From Triatoma infestans (Eukaryota; Arthropoda; Insecta; Hemiptera; Reduviidae): a DNA stretch of 64,000 bases. Shown here one piece after another: positions 1 through 25,188 of the stretch (position 1 is its first letter; each line of letters begins with the position of its first letter). The translations under genes and the position numbers were made by a program. The stretch is from NCBI GenBank assembly GCA_011037195.1, contig JAAEAF010014743.1, positions 124,001 through 188,000 of the forward strand, in the 5' to 3' direction. The notes under the pieces were generated by a model. The model saw only the letters and a list, made by a program, of their open reading frames with translations. It was not told where the DNA came from and searched no databases.

Positions 1-443
1 ATCTGTCATAAAATGGATAGGTGTTTCATCCTCTCTCTCACAGACAAAAGGGGTATGCTGGGGCTTACATCCAGTGATTGAAATAAGCCGGCCATCTACA
101 AGTTCTGGTATTTTCTTTCCAGTTAATGAGTCCAATCTAGTTTTATAAGAGGTTGAATCTGTTAAAAGATTTTATACTATAGGAACAATAATTTCAGTTG
201 TAATTGAACAAAGTTATAATCCTTTTACTGTACTAGAATGGAATCACGATAATGGACCAATTCTTTGGACTGGAAAACTGTTAAACAATATAAAACTAGC
301 TTTAAAGTAATGTCCATGTTGTCGTCATATAAGAATGTCTAGAGAGGACCCTTGTTAATCCTGAGATCCTTTTCCTTTTTCTTTTTTCAATAGCAACATT
401 AAACATTGTTTAACCTTATATTTATTTTAATTTTAATTTGTAG
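1..443. other. Intronic sequence upstream of the first visible Prp8 exon
   Basis: The stretch ends in a normal acceptor (TAG at 441-443) directly before Prp8 coding sequence, so it is read as the 3' part of a Prp8 intron. Earlier Prp8 exons lie outside the window. Short open stretches exist on both strands here, for example about 53 codons on the minus strand ending near position 6. I recognise no protein in them, and nothing else can be supported. Confidence 0.6.
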
Positions 444-9912
<9,469 letters not shown>

Positions 9913-10607
9913 ACTGTTTACAAAACTAGTTTGGTATTTGTGAATATTGTAAATATTTATAAAATCTTTGGAATATAATTTTCATTTATTTACTATTTAA
10001 GTGAAAAATTAAGTTGGAAATTGAAGGAAAAAAAATTATAGAAAAGCCAACTACATTTCATTTTATATGTATTTTTTTTTTTAAATAAGATGAGTTGCAT
10101 AAAGTTATAAAAAAATTCTGAAATTAATTTTCAATTAGTATCTGTGATTTATTTTATTGAAATACACTCCTCTGTATTGATTGTAATACCATACTTGAAA
10201 ATAATAAAACAATTTAAATTTTAATTTGGATTATATCGCGATCTTCTATCCTATTTGTACTTATTATCGATTTTCTTTGCAGATGATTAAACTGCATGAA
10301 AATGGAAATGTGGAGACGAAAAAATATAGTTATCAAATTAAAGATGAATGCCATAATATAATATTTAGGACAATATTAGCAAATGATTTCACATTCATTT
10401 CATCTATATTTACTACACTTGTTTTTAGGGAAACATTTCGGAATTGGATAGTTTTTTGGCTTTCCAAAATTTACGTTTTTGACAGGATCATCACTTTTCA
10501 ACTAAAATCCGCGCATAAAAACTCTAGTGGACCAGAACTGCCTCCACATATGAAAAAACGTCAGTTTTCGCGAAAAAGAAAAGCCTCCACAAGTCGTAGC
10601 AAGAATT
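9913..10607 (+). other. Prp8 3' UTR and intergenic spacer
   Basis: AT-rich sequence follows the Prp8 stop. The clearest polyadenylation hexamer is AATAAA at 10203-10208. An open frame at 10226-10624 crosses this region, but it has AT-rich codon use and no recognisable domain. It most likely represents spacer and the 5' UTR of the exon at 10608. Confidence 0.5.
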
Positions 10608-10673
10608 ATGGAGGAGAGCAGTAATGGACTGCCTCATGATAGAGGTCCGCCGCTTAAGAAGACCAGAGTAAAG
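10608..10673 (+). CDS. Candidate first coding exon of an unidentified gene
   Basis: An ATG opens 22 codons ending in AAG, followed immediately by a strong donor (GTAAGT at 10674-10679). The peptide is MEESSNGLPHDRGPPLKKTR followed by VK. It is basic and proline-containing, like the N-terminus of a nuclear protein. GC content is higher than in the surrounding sequence. No phase-0 acceptor with plausible coding follows before the antisense beta-tubulin gene. It could therefore be an exon of a long-intron gene whose remainder lies far downstream, a decayed gene end, or chance. I cannot name it. Confidence 0.3.
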
Positions 10674-10849
10674 GTAAGTATAATAATTATACTAATAGTA
10701 TTAAACCTGCCCATAAGAATAGTGATTCAAGTTTGGGCAAAATCAACAGGAAGTCACTGGTTAGGAAAAGATCTCTGAGTCTGAGTGTCTGAGCCAAAAG
10801 TGATGAAAAGCACTAACACTAACAAAAATAATATAATGGTGTAACAAAA

Positions 10850-11530
10850 GTCTTTGCGTTTTTCACCTTCAAAAAGTAAATGTTTTTTACTCACCTACTA
10901 AGCTTACTGCTCGAAGTATAGGTATTCATTTTCTACGACTTGAATTCATCTGTGAGCCAACAATTCGAACTTTGGTCAAAATTCGATTTGGTCCGGAGGT
11001 ATCTTTGGCCAAATCCGGGTAATAAGCTAAGTGAGGGAGGAGCTCAAAACTTCAAATCTTCAATTACTGAGTTTGATAAAACATGTGCGGCCTTGCGTTG
11101 TCTTTTAAGGAATTCACTTTTTCACTTAACTCGAGAGGGGTATTTTGCAGTCAAAATGGAGTGTGCGCATTCTAGCAGAGTAGAATAGAGTTCGGATGTT
11201 ATCGCACGTCCGTCAGGAACAAGCTCAAAATAAATGAACAACCCTCGTATATCAGATCCACCAACACAAAGAAACTTTTCTCTTCGGGGGACGGTACAGA
11301 GATGGTTGGCTCGACATAATCCATTGTTTTTGTTTTTTCGATGTCGAAATAAATCCACTTTTAATCGCAAGTAATAATTAGTCGGGATATGTTCCAGGCG
11401 GCGAGCAACTACCGAAAATTGATTTAAATACACCCTAAGGCAGGATGCTGAAATCTCGATAAGGCTGACTGGGAACTGTAACGATCCACAAATTGCTACA
11501 AAGTCAAGCTGGTAGATCACACCAGTTGTT
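10850..11530 (-). pseudogene. Mariner-type transposase relic
   Basis: The minus strand encodes degenerate mariner/Tc1-superfamily transposase. The segment GLFIYFELVPDGRAITSELY (about 11170-11260) matches the region around the second catalytic aspartate. The following DNARPH signature (rc of 11085-11103) and a FELLPH...YYPDLA segment match the third catalytic block (usual form LPHPPYSPDLAPSD). Several frameshifts and stops separate these blocks, and the normal WWD context reads GGSD. It is a fossil cut-and-paste DNA transposon with no functional product. Terminal inverted repeats were not identified. Confidence 0.75.
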
Positions 11531-13729
11531 ATTATGACATACTCGTGAGCATAATAAAGTTTGCATCTTCAAAATCTATAACCAGATATTCTCAATGGAT
11601 TTTTATAAAGAAAAATCGATCTGCCAAACCTTAGTAGGATGAGTATTGCCTTAGGGTAAAACAAGTCTATAATAGCATATCGTATGTAGATTTCACCAAG
11701 ATAGACAATTTCATGGAGAACTAGCTATTTGCCGACGTACGTAAAAAGCAATAAAAAACTTAAATGATACGAGTTGTGTAATAAGTGGTGGTTTACAGTT
11801 ATATTTGAATTATTTTCTAGCGGGTTCATAATTAGGAACCTTAAAGTCTGTGGCAAAATTCTGTTTCCTATTCAGTTTTGTTAATAACTTCTAGTTCTAT
11901 TGAATTTTAATTTTTATAATATTTAATGCTACAGACGTCAATGAATTTTGTGTCGTCCAAATTTTGCGTGTATACGTGGTAGTGTCCTAACTAGAGTAGC
12001 GTCTAGTTGGGTCGATTAACATTAAAGTGTTGGGTTTGGAATTCTGTCTAGTTTGTAATGTATAATTATATTGATCCTTTTTTCGTCTAGCCTATTTAGG
12101 AACTCTTATAGGGTGTTCCTTGAAGTGAGATTTCATAACCGTTATCTCCGCTATTAAATCGGGAATCGTTCGATTGTGAGCAAGACTTTGCTTTGTTTTT
12201 ATTAATTCTAATATGTGAGTAACTACCGCTTCCGCAGGGTCATCTAAATGACACATTACTGCTCTAAATAATCACCAATGGTTATTATCTCTTTAATAAG
12301 CTTATCGCAAAAATATCTTCTGTGGAAAAGTAATTGGGTAATTTGTAGCATGTCCCGTCATAGCGGAGTATGTATGTATCCTTTATGCAATTTGCAATCC
12401 CTACTTTTCGTTTTTTTTTTTTTAATCAATAAGAGGCAGTGTAATTAGTACATGCTCTAAGGAGACTCCATCCAGGTCTGTATTAACAGTGACAGACTCT
12501 TTTAAGTATCAGGCTGAAATAACCTAGCTTTAGGATGGCTTCTGTTAGGAAACTTGTCATTTTGAAATTCTGATCAGGGCTGATAACACATTTGGAGAAT
12601 AACTGTCAAAGCAGTTGAACGACTTTCTCTTAGGACAATTCTATTTCTTCAAACTTGTAATTTTTATTAACATTTACTTGCTGGGCCTGTGGGAGTAACT
12701 ATATTGGCTGTCTGTTTTACCAACAATTTGAAAAACTTGTACCGGCAGTTGGAATATATGTATTATATTCAAAAATCTTTTGAGCCATTTCAAGAAAATT
12801 AAATAGAAAACACAATTACCAATTTTTACTTTGTATTATTTTTTAAAGCTACATTTAGGCTAATCGATTTTCTTCAAATTTGGAATTCTAGCAAATGCAT
12901 TTAAAGTTTTACAAGTGTAAAATTAACTATTCATTTCAGAAAAAAGGTTGCAGCTCTTCCAAAAATCAATTTTCCTAAAACTGAAATTACAAATCTGAGA
13001 TAGGTCTGTATGTATGTATGTATATATAGTGTGTGTGTAGCTGTAGTCAGTAAATATCCAACTGACAGAAATCTACCTGAAACATATTCGCACATACCTA
13101 AACATTCTCTAAAAACAATTTTTTCGCCTTTAGGTAGAGAAAAAACTTGTTAATTGCATAAATCACTTTTTTATTTGTTGATAAATAATAAAAAAAAAAT
13201 ACAAAAAATGACAATACCGGAACAATTTAACTTGTACGATCAACTACAAAAAAACTCTTAATACCAGAAAATTTGGAATTTTGGAATACTTGTTTTATTT
13301 CTTTCTTTTAAAGATTAAAGCAACATTTTCTTACTAATTTTAAGTCAAGTATAAAAAAACATTTTTAACTGGAATTCTAGTAAATTTTACAAAAACTTAA
13401 GTTTTGGCAGTTTTTATTTGTTTTGTTCTTTCTCTCATAATATTAGCGCGCAAAAGAAAAGCATCATTTATTTTTACCAGGAGCTATAAACTCATAAAAT
13501 TCTATGATGAAAATGGGAGGAAGGACTTGCAGGTGAATATAGTAGCATTCCCATCTACCAACATCTATTTTGTCCTTTTTTTAAACTCGAGAAATACTAC
13601 AATCTGACAGAAATTGCAAAGGGAACAAGAGAGTCTATATATATATATATATCTTTGGAATGATTTTTTTTTTTTTTTTTTTAATTTTCTTATCTGAACT
13701 TAGAGAGAGAAAGATGGAATTGTCAGTAT
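11531..13729. other. Intergenic stretch, no gene seen
   Basis: AT-rich sequence between the mariner relic and the 3' end of the beta-tubulin gene. It holds short simple repeats (GTAT repeats near 13008-13026, an AT tract near 13634-13652, a T tract near 13666-13682). Text at about 12600-13350 is faintly like very old Repeat A copies (for example TTCTTCAAATTTGGAATTCTAGCAA near 12873). No exon series can be supported. The beta-tubulin 3' UTR must lie just upstream of 13730 in plus coordinates. Confidence 0.5.
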
Positions 13730-19625
<5,896 letters not shown>

Positions 19626-19772
19626 ATTGAAATATTTAAAAATTAAACCTTATAAGTCAAAATACAAATTGTTCAGATCCTTACAAGCAAGTAGCCAGTA
19701 ACGAAATGGACGAATGTCTAAGCAGTACACTGGATCTATCGAGTGAAAATGGAGCGCACACACTCGATTCTT

Positions 19773-19792
19773 ATTGGCTGAGGATGACGTCA
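19773..19792 (-). promoter_or_regulatory. CCAAT box and CRE-like palindrome upstream of beta-tubulin
   Basis: About 150 bp upstream of the beta-tubulin ATG, ATTGG (19773-19777, CCAAT on the gene strand) sits beside a perfect TGACGTCA cAMP-response-type palindrome (19785-19792). They lie in the 824-bp spacer shared with the divergent gene starting at 20450 and could serve either gene. Function is inferred from motif and position only. Confidence 0.4.
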
Positions 19793-20449
19793 TGCTCTTG
19801 GTGCAAAATTACGCTAGAGCAATTTAATTGTCATATGAATGCATTAAATAAACTATTTTACTACTTTAAAATATTTATAATTTTTGTAAAATAATATTTA
19901 TATAAAAAAGGTGGCTACAATTTAACCATATACAAATATGGTCATTTTTTTAACCAATGTAAGAAAATTCAGTTAATCATTAAAAACATCCACGTCACTT
20001 ATTCATTTTGGCTGTATGCAAAGATAAGAAATCTGAAGAGAATCTAATTTTCAAGAAAAAATTGTAGCAGTTTGTAGATAAATCACATTGGTCCATTACA
20101 CAGTAATAAATCCATTGGACAGTGCGTTTTTATTAGTTTTCAATTAGGGTTAATTGAAGAGAAGAGGAATGCATTTGAGTTGTGTAGTTTAATACCAAAA
20201 AGGATTAATAGCAGGAAAAATTTGTTTCAACGAACTTAATTGATTTTTGTTTTTGTTTTTTTGTAAGGCAAAGCTTTTCTTTTCTGCTTAAATGATTAAG
20301 CGTTTAGGTTATTTACCATTCTTCATTTAGTAATTAATACCGATGATATGTCTAGCAGAATATTCTTGATCATCTCGTATGCTTAAACATTACCTAAATT
20401 ATTAAATAATTCTTATTTTTCAAATTAAATTCTCCTAAATCAAGTTAGT

Positions 20450-23293
20450 ATGGCTGTTTTCTTTTATAAGCCTTTACTGCGAAGTTTAACCATGGGTGTA
20501 CAACGAAAAAATTCACTATTTCTTTCACCAGCTTTGAAAGCATTAATTCATGACGAAGAAAGACGATTCTTTATTTTAAAAATGCCTAATGGTTAGTTTT
20601 CTGATTATAAGATAAATTTTTAGTATCATTTGATCCAGCTCAATATTAATTAGAACGTATTAAACATTTTTTTTTCAGGCGTAGCTCATGTAACTTACAA
20701 GAAATTGAATGGTGTGATCGATCTAGAACATACTTATGTACCAGAGAAATTTAGGGGATCGGGAGTAGCAGCAGCCTTAGCCAAGGTATTGATCCTTAAA
20801 CACACCCATATTATTAGGCCAGTAAAAAAAATAAATAAAAAAGAAAATAAAAGCAATTTATAATGTGTTTTTAGATGGATGTAACTTATATCTTTTTTGT
20901 TTTAAAGAAATTTCATATTTTAAAGTAATTTCAAGTACTTATTTTTTTCTTACATATTGTATTGTATTTACTGAAAAGATAAATCTTATTATATGAATAT
21001 GATTTCTAACAATCATGTGTGATCTTTTTGGTTTTACGCTCTCATGTTTATAATGATTTTCTTTGAAATTTGTTTTATTTTCTTAAATTTTAGTGTGTAT
21101 TAATGCAAAATTAATCATTTTGGATTATCTAATAGTTAAAAATGAATCATAGTTATGACTCATAACCGTTTCCAAAGCAACAGAAGCGTGTTTAGCAAAC
21201 ATTAAACATACTGACTTTAATAGCCCTTCGTATTCCTATATTTTATTTTTATTTCAGTTTTACATAATAGCATTACAGATTACACCATGTCCATCCGTCT
21301 ATACTGCGGCTGGACAATCAAGGGCGCACCATTTCCAGATTAATCTCAGTAGATTGTTTTCTTTTTGTAATCATGTCAAATTTTTTTCCTAAATTATCAT
21401 AATTGAACTTGATGCAGTTTATTTTGCTTACCTTAGCTCTAATGTTTTTTTGCTATTATCTTTGGAATGAAAGGATTCTCTTCTTATATGTTGTGGATTA
21501 TTTTCGTTGAACTTACTTTTATTAATTTTTGGTCCCTGGAACGATTTCTATATCTGTGATATGTTTGTTTGAAGTATTCTTATAAATTCGATATTAGCTT
21601 CGAGAACAAAGACGTCCAATTTTCAGTTGAAAATGTTAATAGATTACCGTTCTCCTTCACATTTTTTACTACTTCGATTTTTAGGGGAGATGTGCCTTAT
21701 CCAGAAATCACGAAATAAGTCTGTTGGAGTCGTATTATAATCGTACTGGGACTGCTGATGGCAATGTCAGTACGCTTATTCAGATGTCGTTAATCTGATT
21801 GAGCTACGTTTACGTCAGTAGCAGTCATAAGATTGTTTTAGTAGAGATGAATAGTGCTGGATTGTTAAAATTGAAGTGTTTCTGGTTAAGTGAGAAAACA
21901 GATGATTCACACAGAATGATTTAGGATTATTTCTAAAATTAGGGACTAGATTAAATTACATTGGATTCACACAGAATGATTTAGGATTATTTCTAAAATT
22001 AGGGACTAGATTAAATTACATTGGATTCACACAGAATGATTTAGGATTATTTCTAAAATTAGGGGCTAGATTAAATTACATTGGCAAAAAGGGGAGGCGA
22101 GCCTTCTTACTGTGACCTACACTAAGAGGTTTATTGTGGATCACCTGTAGTTATAGCATATCTCTCAGCTTCGCCCTCTTGATCAGACCTAGCAAGGCTG
22201 AAAGCGGCTCCATCATGAAGCTCCTGGTTTAGCAAAATTAGGGAGCCAAAAAAAAATCTCACATGACACACCCATATGACTTACTTTTCCGCACTTAATC
22301 AAATTACAATTTTCTTTAAACTTGAAAAATTTTACACATTGCCCTAATAAGTATAAAGTTAGTATGGGGGCACATGTGTTAGCACAGATGGCAGATAGAA
22401 CGCAAATGTGTTTACAATGTAGTCCAGAAGAGAGCGCCAAAACATTGAACAATCTCAAAAACAATTGAATGTAACGTTACAGATCTCTCAGAATACTTAA
22501 ATCAATTTTTCGAGAAAAATGTTTCAAATAAAAGTGATCAGTTTATATATGTGCAGTTAGCATTCCAAGATTAAAAAAGAAAATCGTCGTAGCCGGTTTC
22601 GAGAAAATACTAAAAAAACGCAGAAAATCGTGAAAAACTGAAGAAAAAACAATAAAGTCGCAATTCCGGATTTTGATCAATACTTTCGTTTCAGAGCGAT
22701 AGGGGTGCATAAACGGAATATAAAGTTTGAAGTTCTTGCAATTTTGGGTTAAAAACATTTTTTTTGGGCGATACTAAGGGGACCTCAAAACATGTATTTC
22801 CGGTAAAATACAATTCTGAAAATTTGACATGATTGCAATATTTCCACGTAGTAAAAGAAAGCAAACAAAATTTCTCATAATTATTTAATAATTTTATTGC
22901 AGTCATCTAAAATATCAATTCAAGAACTTCTATTAGCAACTTCTTCTAGATTTTCTGATTCAGAAATAAATAAAAGTAACTAGTGGCGACAAAAATAAGT
23001 GTAATGACAAAGTTACGAAATTTTGCCAAGTGGCTGCTTGCTTCTAGTTGAACTTTATCATTCTCTGCTAGCTACAGTTCTAATTGTTCTACGGTCGGAC
23101 ATAATTAAAATTTTTGAGCAAATTTCAAATAATTGCAACAAAACTGAATAATTAAATTAGATTAATAAATTCTGTTTTACAGGAAGTGCTTGATTATTGC
23201 CTCAGAAATCGAATAAATGTGAAGATCTCTTGTTCATATTTGCAGAGATATTATGATGCCCATTATACGCATTATCAGTCCATTGTAATCTAA
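20450..23293 (+). CDS. NATD1-type small GNAT N-acetyltransferase, 119 residues
   Basis: Exons 20450-20591, 20679-20785 and 23183-23293 join in phase to 360 nt ending in TAA. The product is the size of NATD1 (about 113 residues), a one-domain GNAT-like fold of unknown substrate. Visible hallmarks are RRFFILKMPNGVAHVTYK (first strands), LEHTYVPEKFRGSGVAAALA (acetyl-CoA-binding R-G-x-G-x-A loop) and a C-terminal SCSYLQRYYDAH matching the family's C.YIQKY segment. The first ~20 residues look like an add-on, since a second in-frame ATG (20492) has a better context and would give 105 residues. The second intron is 2.4 kb and holds a 60-bp minisatellite and a Repeat A copy. The biochemical role is unknown; the family assignment is firm. 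Confidence 0.85.
21904..22083 (+). repeat. 60-bp minisatellite, three copies
   Basis: Three tandem units, each starting GATTCACACAGAATGATTTA, are identical except for AGGGACT versus AGGGGCT in the third. Such near identity implies recent amplification or an assembly artefact. It lies inside the second intron of the acetyltransferase gene. Confidence 0.95.
22424..22865 (+). repeat. Repeat A copy (forward)
   Basis: Starts at GTCCAGAAGAGAGCGCC. It then carries the family landmarks in order: ATGTTTCAAATAAAAGTGAT, GTGCAGT, GTTTCGAGAAAATA, a TTCCGG block, GGACCTCAAAACATGTATTT, and AAAATTTGACATGATTGCAA before a degenerate terminus. It is isolated from the main cluster, within the acetyltransferase intron. 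No coding function is seen. Confidence 0.75.
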
Positions 23294-24162
23294 GGACAGA
23301 GATAGCAGTGCTTTGAAGTTAACAAAATGTATAATACTCTGTTATCTATTAAGATCCACCATAGCCTCCATTTTATGGAAAGCAGTTTAATAAGCTGGCT
23401 CCAAATTCTAACATTGCAGCGTTTGGAAGAATTGTTGTCTTGTGTCTTATGACATAAATTCTGCTTTTTAAAAGAAACGTATTAGTAATTCGTATGAATT
23501 ATATATGAAAGTAATAAATAGTTCGTTCAACAAGAACAACATACATGGAAATATGTTGCGTAATTTTTAGTTATTAGTTGTAATAATAAAATAATTATGT
23601 TTAGTGGTAGCTATTTCAGTTTATTACAAAAAGTAAAATCTAATATTTTTTTTAGAAGTATGGAAATTCATATCAGAATGTCTTATCGTAGAGTACACGA
23701 TTTGATATCTTATCTTAGGTGCTGTGATTTATAAATGAAAGCACAGCTCTAAATCTAGTATTAAAATTGCATATAATTAATCAAGAACTGTTATGATTTT
23801 TGTAATACTGAAGTTATACCTGATTTAAATTTTTCCAGCCAACCTATTTTGAAAAGTAGCCTTTAATATTAAGTTTCTAAACGTATAATTTTATGAAATA
23901 TTCATTCAACCAGTTGTTCTCGGCGTTGAATCAATAAACCATATGCCCATTGTATTTGAAAAGAAAAAATCGGTGTGGAACATACACAGCTTGCTCTTAC
24001 TGCATTTTTTAACTTCCTAATGGCAGTATTTACAGAAGTAAATATTGGTCCCCTTACTACATGGTTGAAGTGACCCTTCAGAGAGAAAATTGATCCCTTC
24101 ATTTTTTTTTTCTCAGAAAAATGTTTTAAAAATGGTGAAGAATTTATGTGCAGCAAGATAAT

Positions 24163-24199
<37 letters not shown>

Positions 24200-25188
24200 G
24201 TTAAAACATAGAATAAAGTTGCTCAAAGTAAATGATTAAAATAAAATAAAAAGTAGTTTACAAATTAAGGTCCGAACAACTCTTGGGATGCCCAAACGGA
24301 ATTGCAAATTTGATTTTTTTTTTTTAAACCATTTACAACATATGACAAATAGATCTGTAATAAATACTCATTTCACACCCACCAGGGACTCAGAAAATTA
24401 TTTTTACACAGAAAATGCATATTCGAAAATCTTAATCATTCGCAGTTGTTTACTTTCTCTAATTTTTCTGACAACAGTATGAGAGAGAGAAAAAAAACCT
24501 CATCTTTCTATGCCTTACGATATAAACTTTATTAAATTGCGTTTAACTAAAAGTTTGAGTAGCAAGAAGTTTAATTGCTTATGCTCAGAATTCTGTGCGA
24601 CTTTTTTTATTAACTGAGCAACTTTCTTCATCGATTTTCTGCCATTATTTTGTAGCTTTGCCTCTAGATATTAGGTTAAACATTAGACACTAAAAAATTA
24701 CATTCCTTTCATATTAACTAAATAATTGGTGTTGATATTATTACTGCATATTTTCTTCATAATGAAAATTTTATTGTCGGTTGATAAACGGGTAAAATAA
24801 TATTGTTTACAATAAGCTAGTTTGGTTTTTCATGTTTTTGCTTTAATTGAATGTTAAGTGGTTAAAAATAGAATGACCACATAGTCATTGTTAAAAATCC
24901 TCATGTAAACATATATTTTTTAAAAAAAAGGAATGTTTGTGTTTTCAATTCCGAGTATATGGACTTATAGTAAATACTGTGTTAAGGATTGATTAATGTT
25001 GTGCAGATGTACATTTAATAAACAAAATTTGCCTGCAACCAAATTTTTTATTCATTTTGCAACTTGTAATTATGATACAATTCACATATCTCCTAAAGTT
25101 TCTCCTAAAAAAACTGGGTAAATTTTACTGCTTATAATTTAGATTATCTAATATCTGCAGATCCAGTATTATTGGGTGCTGTATTTCA
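23294..25188. other. Convergent intergenic region, no gene seen
   Basis: This lies between the 3' ends of the acetyltransferase gene (+) and PPCDC (-). It is AT-rich with long T and A tracts (about 24166-24194). An open frame at 23902-24156 (minus) has no recognisable domain and overlaps Repeat A-like text (GAGAGAAAATTGATCCCTTC). Both genes' 3' UTRs must lie here. Confidence 0.5.

Noticed and set aside
10226..10624. 132-codon open frame on the plus strand
   Set aside because: AT-biased, no domain. It overlaps the better-supported 22-codon exon in another frame and lies in spacer after the Prp8 stop.
10940..11188. 82-codon plus-strand frame
   Set aside because: It is the antisense shadow of the mariner relic, whose signatures are on the minus strand.
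13446..13532. Exon-like segment RKRKASFIFTRSYKLIKFYD flanked by AG and GTGAAT
   Set aside because: Its phase does not fit the orphan exon at 10608, no partner exons were found, and no family is recognised. Probably chance.
21258..21391. Possible alternative terminal exon of the acetyltransferase after a good acceptor
   Set aside because: The 45-codon reading has no similarity to the NATD1 C-terminus, whereas the exon at 23183 matches it.
21904..22083. CRISPR-like array
   Set aside because: The repeats are contiguous tandem units without spacers, and this is a eukaryotic genome.
23902..24156. 84-codon minus-strand frame
   Set aside because: No domain; it overlaps Repeat A-like text and a long T tract.
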